A model generated the notes under the pieces. It was not told where the DNA came from. It was given only the letters and a program-made list of their open reading frames with translations, and made no database searches. Position numbers and translations under genes: made by a program. From the NCBI RefSeq assembly GCF_009068765.1, contig NZ_CP035534.1:186001-250000 (forward strand): a DNA stretch of 64,000 nt, in the 5' to 3' direction. Source of the stretch: Sulfurimonas hydrogeniphila (GTDB lineage Bacteria > Campylobacterota > Campylobacteria > Campylobacterales > Sulfurimonadaceae). Positions 18,578-27,585 of this stretch are shown here, piece by piece (position 1 is the stretch's first letter; each line of letters opens with the position of its first letter).

Positions 18578-21500
18578 TTAAATAAATTTTTCTATAACAA
18601 GTCTCAGCAAGTCTTTGTTTATAATATTTTTAATCGTTTCATCTACATATTTTGAATCTTCTTCACTTACAGGTACAGCCGGATCTACAATCAATACCAG
18701 GTAGGTGGAGAGATTGTTTTTTTGACTTTTCTCTTTGACTGACCGGGCGAAATCTTTCAAGTCTAAAGTTTCTGTCTCTTTGTCAAACAATATAAGTTTA
18801 TAGCTCTCCTCTTCAATTTTCTTTTGCAATTCATCTATATTGTCTATGACTTCGTAAGTATATCCAAGTGAACTGAGAATTTTTGTAAAAAGCTTTGTTT
18901 CAAAGGGACTTTTTTTAGCAAGAAGAATATCAGCTTTGTATTTTGCCGGAACTTGTTCCGGTACTGCTTTTTCTTCTTTTTCCGGTACTGCTTTTTCTTC
19001 TTCTTTTGCTTCTTCTTCCTGCTGTTGTGCTTTTTCTGTTTTCTTTTCTTCTGTCTTTGCATCATTGACATCCACAATGTGGTCTGCTAAAAAATGATTC
19101 AGCAGTGTTATGATCTCTTCACGTACTAATGGTTTTGTTGTATATTCATCAAGTCCGGCTGCTAAAAATCTTTCACGATCACCCTTGAGTGCATTTGCTG
19201 TTAAAGCGATTATTGGAACATGGGGCTGGTTGTATACCTCTTCATATTCAAGAATCTCCTGCGTCGCTTCTATACCATCAAGGAAAGGCATTTGGATATC
19301 CATAAAAATCAGATCATAGTTATTGTCTTTGCGTTTTTGAAATGCTTCAAGTCCATTGGATGCGATATCAACAGTGAGTCCCAAGTCTTCAAGTGTCCGT
19401 TTTATCAGTTTTTGGTTGATTATATTGTCTTCTGCAACAAGTACTTTTGCTGCAAATTTAGACGAACCGACTGTAAAGACTTTGTTTGAAGTTGTTTTTA
19501 ATTTTGGTGCTGTAAAATTTTGACTTTGGTAATTTTCAAGGGCTGCTTTTAATTTGGTATTATTTAATGGCTCATATATGGTCTTAAATATCTCAATACC
19601 CATAGAGTCGATTTTTCTCATAAAATAAGATTTTGTAAGAAGTATCAGCTTTTGCGGAAGAGTGCTGTATGCTTTTAATTCTTCTTCGGTTGCATATTCA
19701 TAATCTACAAAAAGCATATCATAATTTATTTGTCGCTGGAGTGTTTCACTTTCATTTTTGTTTTTAAATGTTGTATAGCTTACGCCGTAAAAATCAAGAT
19801 ACTCTTTGAGATAGGTGTCTTGTCTCTTTGTTTTATGAGCAGACTCTAAAATTAAAGCATTGATTCCCATATATTGTTCTTTGGCACTTTCGCTGATAAC
19901 TTCTATCTCTTCAAAATCAAGTGTAAAGAAGAAAGTTGTTCCTTCTCCCGGTTCACTGTGCAGATCAAGTTGTCCGCCCATCAGTTCAATAAAACGCGCA
20001 GAAATTGTAAGACCAAGACCTGTACCGCCGTATTTACGTGTAATGGATGTGTCTGCCTGTGAAAAAGCTTCAAAAATTCTGGATTTTTGCTCGCTTGTAA
20101 CACCGATACCGCTGTCTTGCACTTCAAATCTGATACGTGTTGTTCCTTCCTGAGGTGATTGCAGTTTTCTGATATCGACATTGATAGCTCCGGAACTGCT
20201 TGTAAACTTCACAGCATTAGAGAGCAGGTTAATAAGAACTTCTTTAATTTTTGTCGGGTCACCTTTGAGCGGCTGTTCAAGTTCAGGGTCAATAAAACAT
20301 CCCAGATCAATGTGCTTTTCACTTGCACGGACAGCATATACATCAACGGCACTTTCAAACTCTTCTATAGGATTAAAGATTACATCTTCAATTTCAAGTT
20401 TATTGCTCTCGATTTTTGAAAGGTCAAGAATATTGTTGATAATTTCAAGCAGATTTTCTGAAGATTTTTCAATAATTTCAACAAACTCCTGTTGCTCTTC
20501 TTTGAGTCCTGTATCTTTAAGAAGTTCCGTAAAGCCAACAATTCCGTTGAGCGGTGTACGAATTTCATGGGACATATTTGCAAGAAACATCGATTTTGCT
20601 TCACTCGCTTCCTGTGCTGCTTCTTTATCCCGTTTTGTCTGTTCAATGATTTTTTCCAAAAGACTGTAGGCTTCTTCTGTCCCTTTGGCTGTATGAAGAT
20701 TGATCTCAACTGCTTTGTCGCTTTCATTCGTGTCTTCTGCAACTTTTCTGAGGACACCTTCAAGGTTGTGAATATTTCTGGCAATTTCATTAGAGAGCAA
20801 AAAGCCCAAAACTGCCAATATGATTGAAATCAGCCAAATTGTCAATGTAATGGTCAAAAACTGTAAAGCTTCTGTTTTTACCTGAACGGCTCTGGTGTCC
20901 ATGGCACTCAGGACAACATTTTCTCCCTCTGAAATAAGGTTGCTTTTTTCTGAAAGCATGGCAAACCAGACACCCGGGTTTGTTTCATACTCTCCGCTTG
21001 CTGCAGCAATTAAAATAGAAGCACGTTCTGAGTTAAGGTCATCAAAGAGCTCAAGAGCATCATCACTTTTAAATAGTTCATCAAGCTTTTTCTCAAGATT
21101 TTTGTCTTTGAGGTTATAGAAGTTGATAGCATCGGCTTTTGCGATTAATGAGAGCCATTGATTTATCTCTTCTTCTTCCATTTCTGTTGAACGGGCAAGG
21201 GTATAAGAGATAAAGTCACGTTCATCTGCAGTATAGGCATTTGCACGTACCAGCGAAATATAAACAGAAGCATAAGTGTTGATTTTACTGTCAAGCTGGT
21301 GCGACGTAATCGTTTCAAGCTGCTTGATAATTATTTTTTCTGCTTTACCGTATACCTTATTGTATATATCTTCAAAGTTTATTTTATGTGTATCAACCAA
21401 TGTTCTGGCATGTTTTATACTTTGCATCGCATTTTTTAATGCCGTGTCTTTTTGTGAAAGTGCCTGTAGCTTTTGAAAATAGAGTTTTTCCTGTTTGTCA

Positions 21501-21760
21501 ACGATCTTTCTCTGCTTTAAGAGTGATTTTAATGTATTTGGTGAGGAATTACCAAGGTACATTACGGTCATACCTCTTTCCCGGGAAACATTTCTCAGAA
21601 GGTTGTTGAGTTGCCTGTTTGTGGAAAGTTTATCCTGAAGAAGTTGTGCTGCTTTATAGTTTTCGTATGAGTTATATACAAAATAACTTGTAATAGAAAT
21701 TAAAATAATAATCGGTAATAAACTAATAAGTCGAAGTCTGTTTTTTAGTCCTATTTGCAT
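18578..21760 (-). CDS. NIT-domain hybrid sensor histidine kinase
   Basis: A 1060-residue inner-membrane kinase. Membrane helices near residues 8-30 and 300-324 flank a periplasmic region resembling the NIT (nitrate/nitrite sensing) domain, with ERGMTVMYLG near residue 61. Then come HisKA with the phospho-His398 (NMSHEIRTPLNG), an HATPase domain with KYGGTGLGL, a degenerate receiver-like segment (about 630-740), a complete receiver (about 772-892; Asp821, Lys876), a low-complexity KEEKAVPE linker, and a C-terminal receiver-like domain lacking the acidic pair. The NIT assignment suggests nitrate, nitrite or a related ligand, but this is inferred. The start follows the Hpt gene stop by three bases. 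Confidence 0.85.
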   Translation of the reverse strand: MQIGLKNRLRLISLLPIIILISITSYFVYNSYENYKAAQLLQDKLSTNRQLNNLLRNVSRERGMTVMYLGNSSPNTLKSLLKQRKIVDKQEKLYFQKLQALSQKDTALKNAMQSIKHARTLVDTHKINFEDIYNKVYGKAEKIIIKQLETITSHQLDSKINTYASVYISLVRANAYTADERDFISYTLARSTEMEEEEINQWLSLIAKADAINFYNLKDKNLEKKLDELFKSDDALELFDDLNSERASILIAAASGEYETNPGVWFAMLSEKSNLISEGENVVLSAMDTRAVQVKTEALQFLTITLTIWLISIILAVLGFLLSNEIARNIHNLEGVLRKVAEDTNESDKAVEINLHTAKGTEEAYSLLEKIIEQTKRDKEAAQEASEAKSMFLANMSHEIRTPLNGIVGFTELLKDTGLKEEQQEFVEIIEKSSENLLEIINNILDLSKIESNKLEIEDVIFNPIEEFESAVDVYAVRASEKHIDLGCFIDPELEQPLKGDPTKIKEVLINLLSNAVKFTSSSGAINVDIRKLQSPQEGTTRIRFEVQDSGIGVTSEQKSRIFEAFSQADTSITRKYGGTGLGLTISARFIELMGGQLDLHSEPGEGTTFFFTLDFEEIEVISESAKEQYMGINALILESAHKTKRQDTYLKEYLDFYGVSYTTFKNKNESETLQRQINYDMLFVDYEYATEEELKAYSTLPQKLILLTKSYFMRKIDSMGIEIFKTIYEPLNNTKLKAALENYQSQNFTAPKLKTTSNKVFTVGSSKFAAKVLVAEDNIINQKLIKRTLEDLGLTVDIASNGLEAFQKRKDNNYDLIFMDIQMPFLDGIEATQEILEYEEVYNQPHVPIIALTANALKGDRERFLAAGLDEYTTKPLVREEIITLLNHFLADHIVDVNDAKTEEKKTEKAQQQEEEAKEEEKAVPEKEEKAVPEQVPAKYKADILLAKKSPFETKLFTKILSSLGYTYEVIDNIDELQKKIEEESYKLILFDKETETLDLKDFARSVKEKSQKNNLSTYLVLIVDPAVPVSEEDSKYVDETIKNIINKDLLRLVIEKFI

Positions 21761-21763
21761 TGC

Positions 21764-23230
21764 CTATTCCTCTTCTTTTGAAATTGCTGTAAGTATATTT
21801 TCTATCTCTTTTACAGTTTGTGTCAGCGTCTCTTTATCTGTAGAGTGTGTGAGTGTTTCAAGTTCATTTGTAAAAGTGTGCATTCTCATATTGTCACTCA
21901 TTCCTTTTAATTTTAAGGCCTGCCGCTTCAGTGCAGGGTAGTCTTGGGTGGCGAGAGCATCATTTATTTTTGCAATTATAGCATGTGCTTCTTTTATAAA
22001 GTCTTCAAAGAGTTCATTGAAACTCTCTAAATCCAGGCCTATCTCATTGGCAATTTTTTCTTTAGAATATTTTTTCTCATTTTCTGATTCTTCCTGCGTT
22101 TCTGTCTCTTCCTGCGTCTCTGTCTCTTCCTGCGTCTCTGTCTCTTCCTGAATTTCCTGTTCTTCTTGAATCTCCGGCTCTTCTTTAAATTCCAAAGTCA
22201 GTTCAGGTTCATCATCTTTAAAAGTGAGAATTTCTTCAGATTCCTGTGGTGCAACAAAATCATCATCATAAAGTTCCGGAATTTCAATTTTTTGAGGCAC
22301 TTCATCATCTTTTATGGTGGCAAGATCTTCTTCACCGGCTAATTTTGCAATAATTCTGTAAAAATCATCCAGGTTTGTCTGTATGATATCGACATCAGAA
22401 GTAGCATTTATAATTGAAAGTACTTCATGTGCATCTTCAATACGAAGATTCGCTGCGACTCCTTTAAGCTTGTGCGAAAGAGTTTTAACATTATCAATAT
22501 TTCCTTCTTCAAGTGATTTGTAAAGTTCATCTTTAAAGTCGTTTGCCTGGGTTATAAAATCCTGTATAAACTCTTCAATCAAATCAAGTGGCAAACCAAG
22601 CTCTTTTGATGCGATATTGGGGTCAAAAACATAGGTGCTTTTCGGTTTTTGAGGAGATTCCTGAACGAAAGGCTCTGTCTTTGTTACTTCCGGGGTTTCG
22701 ATGCTTAAGTCACCTACATCCAGCATTGCATCAAGGTCTTCTTTCTCTTGTGTCTCCACATGTAACGGAGTGTCATACTCATCTTGTATGACTGTTGGTT
22801 CTTCTGTTGTCTTAAGGATTGGTTGTGACTGCTGTGGAGATACTGTTTCCGGTATTGTTCTTTGCGTAATATCTCCTGAAATAGCATCATACTCCTGCGC
22901 TGTAAGTGTTCGCAGATTGTTTAAGTGTACTATATAGGCTTTTTGAGTCGGATTGTCTACAAGGTAGGCATTTGTAATTGTAATTATTGCTTTGTAGTTT
23001 TTTGAATTGGCATTAATGATGACTTTGGATTCTTCATTAGACTCTGCACATGTTATATAGTCAATCCAGTGCACATGCTGAAAATTATGTATATATCCTG
23101 GTGTTTTTACAAACAAATCTGCGAAATCTGTCACTTCTGCGCGCAGATCAGCCAAATCTTTATATCCCAGTGTATGCAGGTTTTTTTCGTCAATACCCAA
23201 AAACTCTTTTTGAAAATTATAAATTAGCAT
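21764..23230 (-). CDS. Double-Hpt phosphotransfer protein with PAS-like N terminus
   Basis: A 488-residue soluble protein. A PAS-like N-terminal region (about 1-115) is followed by a linker and a first Hpt domain (about 205-295) whose phospho-acceptor is His253 in LSHKLKG. A long acidic repetitive linker (about 350-385, TQEE repeats) leads to a second Hpt-like domain (about 390-485), where the equivalent residue is Leu439 (ALKLKG). Only the first domain can carry phosphate. It lies between the PAS gene and the hybrid kinase and is the obvious phosphorelay partner of that kinase and the CheY-like protein. Confidence 0.75.
   Translation of the reverse strand: MLIYNFQKEFLGIDEKNLHTLGYKDLADLRAEVTDFADLFVKTPGYIHNFQHVHWIDYITCAESNEESKVIINANSKNYKAIITITNAYLVDNPTQKAYIVHLNNLRTLTAQEYDAISGDITQRTIPETVSPQQSQPILKTTEEPTVIQDEYDTPLHVETQEKEDLDAMLDVGDLSIETPEVTKTEPFVQESPQKPKSTYVFDPNIASKELGLPLDLIEEFIQDFITQANDFKDELYKSLEEGNIDNVKTLSHKLKGVAANLRIEDAHEVLSIINATSDVDIIQTNLDDFYRIIAKLAGEEDLATIKDDEVPQKIEIPELYDDDFVAPQESEEILTFKDDEPELTLEFKEEPEIQEEQEIQEETETQEETETQEETETQEESENEKKYSKEKIANEIGLDLESFNELFEDFIKEAHAIIAKINDALATQDYPALKRQALKLKGMSDNMRMHTFTNELETLTHSTDKETLTQTVKEIENILTAISKEEE
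22080..22160 (-). repeat. 18-bp tandem repeat inside the Hpt gene
   Basis: The unit TCTTCCTGCGTCTCTGTC (plus-strand sense) recurs about three to four times with slight change. It encodes the ETQEET linker between the two Hpt domains. In-frame unit changes would alter only linker length. Confidence 0.8.
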
Positions 23231-23241
23231 TCTTCCATCCC

Positions 23242-23658
23242 TTATTCCTCTTCTGTCTCAAGCATCTTTTTATATGTTTCTTCTGTTTCTTGAATATCTT
23301 TGCGAGAGGCTGCTTTTCTGGCAGCAATATAACCTGTTATATTTTCATCATTATCTCTGATTGGCAGAATTTCTGTCTCTACCCAGTAGTACAGACCGTC
23401 TTTTCTAAGGTTTTTTACAAGTCCGTTCCAAGCCTGTCCACTTTGAATAGTTTCCCACATTTTTGCAAATATGCTGCGCGGCATATCCGGATGTCTGAGT
23501 ATGTTGTGGGGTTGTCCTACCAGTTCATCGGCTTTATAACCGGATACACTGCAAAATAGTTTGTTTGCATAGGTAATAACACCTTTTAAATCTGTCTGAG
23601 AAATAATGACATTTCCGTCAAAAAAATACTCTTCGTCTACAGGGATAATTTTGCTCAT
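23242..23658 (-). CDS. Aer-like PAS sensor protein
   Basis: A 138-residue protein made of one PAS domain. It has the Aer/CetB-type signature around HPDMPRSIFAKMW (about residues 56-68) and WVETEILPI, features of FAD-binding energy-taxis sensors. It has no membrane or signalling domain, so it must act through a partner, as CetB does in Campylobacter. It is the first gene of the operon ending in the CheY-like protein, 11 nt before the double-Hpt gene, so redox sensing into this relay is a reasonable inference. Confidence 0.75.
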   Translation of the reverse strand: MSKIIPVDEEYFFDGNVIISQTDLKGVITYANKLFCSVSGYKADELVGQPHNILRHPDMPRSIFAKMWETIQSGQAWNGLVKNLRKDGLYYWVETEILPIRDNDENITGYIAARKAASRKDIQETEETYKKMLETEEE

Positions 23659-23727
23659 TAAAAAACCTTATAATTAGTGATTCACTTGAATTCTCACAAA
23701 TATATCATAAAGGAGTGAAAAAAAAAC

Positions 23728-25530
23728 TTATTTATAAAAATTTTTGATGGTTTTTGCATCTTTTGTATTTAAAAGTGAACGAATATCATCAAATGTGGCA
23801 CTTTTGAGTGCTTCAAAGGTGCCATAATGATTGAGCAGTTTTTGAATTTTTGCAGCCGATATTCCATGTAAACTTAAAAGTCTGCTCTCCTGGTCAAGTT
23901 TGAGTTTTGTTTTTTTGTGAAATGTGATCGCTGCTCTGTGTGCTTCATCCCGTAAATTTTGAACCCACTGCAGACGTTTGTCACTTGTTTTGAGTCTGAA
24001 AATTTTCTCTTTTGTATAGAGAATATCCTGAGCATTTCCTTTGGCCCGGTGTGCCTTGGCATCAACTTTTTCTTTTGAAATGGCTATGACATCAAGGGCG
24101 ATACCGTTGGATTCAAGTATGTCAAGTGCAAGTTTAAGCAGTGTTGCTCCTCCGTCGAGTATCCACAGGTCCGGCGGTGAATTTTTAGAAAAACTCTCTA
24201 CTCTTTTTGTAAGTGTTTCGCGCATTTGGGAGTACTCGTCTTTTGCCTCCAGATGATAGGTTCTGTAGGATTTCTTGTCAAACTTTGCATTTTCATATAC
24301 GACCATAGCTCCGACTGTTGCAACACCGGACATATGGGAATTGTCAAATATTTCCACTCTGTTTGGAATTTTTTGCAATTGACACAGTTCCTGGAGTTCT
24401 TCGAGTATTTTGACATTAAGTGTTTCTTTGTCTTTTTTCAATAACTCCGCTGCATTTAATTTTGCCAAAGCAATCAAGTCTTTTTTCTTTCCTCTTTGAG
24501 GGATGAGAATGTGTGCTTTTTGACCAAATACTTTTGTGAGGTGATGCGCTATAAGTTCTTTGTCCTCAAAACTCTGAGGAAGAAGAATCGGAGCAACGAT
24601 GGGAGGCTTTTCATCTTTGTAAAATCCAAGCAGTGCTCTTGAATAGAGCTCATTCAAATCCAAGCCTTCATGAAGCTGCAGATACTCATGAGAAGAAGAG
24701 ATTATTTTGCCGTGTCGCATAAATATTTTTACAACTACCGCTCTTTTTTCAGAATTTTCTATTGCAAAAATATCATAATGTTCATTTGTGGCAAAATCAA
24801 TTTCGCTTTTAATCTGGGACCGTTCTATTCTCTCTATGGTGTCTCTGAGCTCGGCGGCTTCTTCAAAGCGCAACTCCTGGGCATAAAACTCCATTTTTTC
24901 TTCCAGTTTGCCAAGAAGCAGTTTTTTGTTTTTAATCAGCTGCGATGCAAGTGTTACTTCCTGCTGATAACGCTCTTTGCTGATTGGCAGTTCACAGGGA
25001 CCGAGACATTTGTCTATCTGATAGTAGAGACAAAGTTTTTTTGACTTCAGACAGGATTTTTTCTGTACAAGTTTGCAAATATCATAAATGGAGTTGAGAA
25101 TATCTCTCGCACCGACAGAGTAGGGACCATAGTAGGTGATATCTTTGGAGTTAATCACCTTTCTTGTAATGTCGAACCGAGGGTACTCCTGAGAGTTGTC
25201 TATATAAATGTAGGGGTAGGTTTTGTCATCACGGAGCAAAATATTGTATTTCGGACCCAGCTGTTTGATCAGTGAATTTTCAAGTATGAGCGCATCATGT
25301 TCGGAATTTACAATGATATAATCCATGGAAACGGTTTGGTTTATCATTTTTGAGATGCGCAAAGAGAGCTGCGGATTTGCACAAAGTTCGGGAGTAAACT
25401 GCCAGTAGCTTTTTACACGCTTGGCAAGGTTCTTGGCTTTGCCCACATACAGGAGATGGCCGTTTTTGTCAAAATACTGATAGACTCCCGGGTTGTTCGG
25501 CAGTTGTTGGATTTTTTCTTTAAGTGTCAT
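23728..25530 (-). CDS. uvrC: Excinuclease ABC subunit C
   Basis: The incision subunit of nucleotide excision repair. The N-terminal GIY-YIG nuclease domain is visible ([19 protein letters not shown]), then a cysteine-containing region ([13 protein letters not shown]), a UVR helix near residue 200, the RNase H-like endonuclease domain with FDNSHMSG, and a C-terminal helix-hairpin-helix ([13 protein letters not shown]). The 600-residue length is normal. Its start overlaps the upstream DUF721 gene by 11 nt. Confidence 0.97.
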   Translation of the reverse strand: MTLKEKIQQLPNNPGVYQYFDKNGHLLYVGKAKNLAKRVKSYWQFTPELCANPQLSLRISKMINQTVSMDYIIVNSEHDALILENSLIKQLGPKYNILLRDDKTYPYIYIDNSQEYPRFDITRKVINSKDITYYGPYSVGARDILNSIYDICKLVQKKSCLKSKKLCLYYQIDKCLGPCELPISKERYQQEVTLASQLIKNKKLLLGKLEEKMEFYAQELRFEEAAELRDTIERIERSQIKSEIDFATNEHYDIFAIENSEKRAVVVKIFMRHGKIISSSHEYLQLHEGLDLNELYSRALLGFYKDEKPPIVAPILLPQSFEDKELIAHHLTKVFGQKAHILIPQRGKKKDLIALAKLNAAELLKKDKETLNVKILEELQELCQLQKIPNRVEIFDNSHMSGVATVGAMVVYENAKFDKKSYRTYHLEAKDEYSQMRETLTKRVESFSKNSPPDLWILDGGATLLKLALDILESNGIALDVIAISKEKVDAKAHRAKGNAQDILYTKEKIFRLKTSDKRLQWVQNLRDEAHRAAITFHKKTKLKLDQESRLLSLHGISAAKIQKLLNHYGTFEALKSATFDDIRSLLNTKDAKTIKNFYK

Positions 25531-25975
25531 TTTTTTCTTTTATAATTTTTTGGATAGAGAGAATAAGTTCTCTGAGTTTTTCATCATGAACAGGAATGTC
25601 AAAGTTTCCCGTTGCTCTTTCCCTGTAGGATACAATTTTTCTGGGTTGTGTCAATGCTGTTGTGTCTCCATGTAAAGCAGGTTTATGTGTAACAAAAGCT
25701 TTTATATCTGTTATAGTTTCATTTTCACATTCTGCGGGAGTGTGAAACTTTAAAGCACTTTTAATGCTTTGTATACTATTATCAAATTCTTGTTTGGCAC
25801 CGGGATGATTGAGAACGAAAAAAAGTATTTTATTTTTTATATATGAAAACTTAATCATCTTTTGTAAAGGGGGACTGAATGCCGATTGTATTTTATGAAT
25901 GCATTTGTATTGAGACAGTTTGGAAAATTGAGGTTTATTTTGAAGAGAGTTGAGAATATCACTGCTGTTTTTCAT
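25520..25975 (-). CDS. DUF721 (DciA-like) protein
   Basis: A 151-residue basic protein. Its first ~75 residues resemble the DUF721/DciA domain, whose members load the replicative helicase in bacteria lacking DnaC. The C-terminal part looks unstructured. The DciA role is a family-level inference from a short domain. It precedes uvrC with an 11-nt overlap. Its 5' end overlaps, head to head, the 5' end of the small lipoprotein gene on the other strand. Confidence 0.55.
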   Translation of the reverse strand: MKNSSDILNSLQNKPQFSKLSQYKCIHKIQSAFSPPLQKMIKFSYIKNKILFFVLNHPGAKQEFDNSIQSIKSALKFHTPAECENETITDIKAFVTHKPALHGDTTALTQPRKIVSYRERATGNFDIPVHDEKLRELILSIQKIIKEKNDT

Positions 25976-26134
25976 AGGCTAATTATAGCAAGCTTTTTAT
26001 TAAGCGTAAGCGGGTGCGGCTATAAAGCACCCCCTTATTATGAACAGAGTGTACCAAAAGAGGATAAAAATGTGAAGTTTATTATTCAAAAGAAAGAGTT
26101 TAATAATGATACGAATGAAAGCTGTGCACCGTAA
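25940..26134 (+). CDS. Small LptM-like lipoprotein
   Basis: A 64-residue lipoprotein. A basic and hydrophobic signal sequence ends in a lipobox (LLSVSGC), directly followed by GYKAPPYY, close to the CGxKGPLYxP pattern of LptM (YifL), the lipoprotein that helps mature the LPS translocon. The frame is open further upstream; TTG 25940 is chosen because GAGG lies seven bases before it and it gives a normal signal peptide length. The stop overlaps the nadB start (TAATG). Confidence 0.65.
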   Translation: MKRVENITAVFHRLIIASFLLSVSGCGYKAPPYYEQSVPKEDKNVKFIIQKKEFNNDTNESCAP

Positions 26135-27585
26135 TGACTGAATATGATGTAGTAATAATAGGCGCAGGTGTGGCAGGACTCTATGCAAGTATGAATATCC
26201 CTGCTGAGAAAAAAGTGCTTATTATCAATAAGCGGGAAACTTTTAAATGCAATACATTCTATGCCCAGGGCGGAGTAGCGCTGGCTCGTGATGAAGCGGA
26301 TATTCCGGTACATATAAAAGATACGCTTGCCGCCGGTGACGGGCTGTGTGATCCGGAAGCGGTGGATGTGCTGAGCCAGAATTCACGTCAGGCGATTGAT
26401 GACCTGATAGAACAGGGGTTTCGTTTTGACACCAATGAAGAGGGGGAACTTCTTTATACAAAAGAGGCGGCACATTCCTGCGAACGGATACTGCATGCAG
26501 GCGGTGATGCGACGGGGAGATATCTGCACCATTTTCTTCTTGAACATACTGCCCATGCGATGCTCAGTGATGCAAGAGTCGTTGATCTGCTGATTGATAA
26601 TGGCGAATGTTATGGCGTTACCGTACTTGATCACAGACAGCGCAGAAACATATATGCAAAAAATGTCATTATAGCGAGCGGAGGCGTAGGTTCTTTGTAT
26701 GAATACCATACAAATGCACCCTGTATCAGTGCTGATATACAGGGACTTTGTGTGATGAAAGGCATAGCCCTTGACAGAATGGAAATGTTGCAGTTTCATC
26801 CCACTGTATTTGTAAATTCCAACAATGCCCAAAAAATGCTCTTGACAGAAGCTCTCCGTGGAGAAGGGGCAACCATAGAGGATGAAACCGGAAAAAGATT
26901 CCTGTTTGATTATGATGAGAGAGGCGAGCTGGCTTCACGCGATATTGTCAGCAAGGCAATATATAAATATAAAAAGAAGACAGGTATGCATGTGTATCTC
27001 AACTGTGAAAATTTTGATAAAGAGTATTTTGAACACAGGTTTCCAAATATTTGCAAGAACCTAAGGGAACTGGGCTTTAATGTTCCTGCGCAAAGGGTTC
27101 CGATATCGCCTGCTTTTCATTATGCCATCGGTGGTATTCGCACCGATTTGAATGCCAGAGTGCCAAATGTAAAAAATTTGTATGCTGTTGGCGAAGTTGC
27201 TTCAACAAGGGTGCATGGAGCAAACAGACTGGCATCGAACTCACTGTTGGAGGGTTTGGTTTTTGCAAAAAGGGCAGTGGATGATATTTTAAAAAATATT
27301 GACACTCCTAAAAGTATGAAAACATTTGAACTCCATGATGAGGTGATGAGTCTCAAAGAGGACAAGGCGAAAAAAGACCAGCTCAGACGAATAATGTGGG
27401 AAAATGTTTCTATAATTCGTACAAAAAGCGGATTAAACGATGCTTTATCCACAATTAATGCACTTTTAAATGAAAATATTGGTAAACTACTAAAATTTCG
27501 TTTACTGACGGCAAAAGAGATAGTAATATCTGCATTAAACAGGCATGAATCCATAGGGGTTCATACAATACAAGAGGAGAATTAA
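26134..27585 (+). CDS. nadB: L-aspartate oxidase
   Basis: Oxidises L-aspartate to iminoaspartate, the first step of de novo NAD synthesis, feeding NadA. The 483-residue flavoprotein has the FAD-binding VVIIGAGVAGLYA motif at the N terminus, the substrate-side FYAQGGVALA segment, and the family GANRLASNSLLEGLVF motif near residue 365. Its start overlaps the lipoprotein gene and its stop overlaps nhaD (TAATGG), so three genes are coupled. Confidence 0.95.
   Translation: MTEYDVVIIGAGVAGLYASMNIPAEKKVLIINKRETFKCNTFYAQGGVALARDEADIPVHIKDTLAAGDGLCDPEAVDVLSQNSRQAIDDLIEQGFRFDTNEEGELLYTKEAAHSCERILHAGGDATGRYLHHFLLEHTAHAMLSDARVVDLLIDNGECYGVTVLDHRQRRNIYAKNVIIASGGVGSLYEYHTNAPCISADIQGLCVMKGIALDRMEMLQFHPTVFVNSNNAQKMLLTEALRGEGATIEDETGKRFLFDYDERGELASRDIVSKAIYKYKKKTGMHVYLNCENFDKEYFEHRFPNICKNLRELGFNVPAQRVPISPAFHYAIGGIRTDLNARVPNVKNLYAVGEVASTRVHGANRLASNSLLEGLVFAKRAVDDILKNIDTPKSMKTFELHDEVMSLKEDKAKKDQLRRIMWENVSIIRTKSGLNDALSTINALLNENIGKLLKFRLLTAKEIVISALNRHESIGVHTIQEEN

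Noticed and set aside
19860-20669. Long plus-strand frames opposite the hybrid kinase
   Set aside because: They are shadows of conserved kinase domains, lack ribosome binding sites and show no protein-like motifs.
22080-22160. CRISPR array
   Set aside because: The units are 18 bp without spacers and encode a protein linker.
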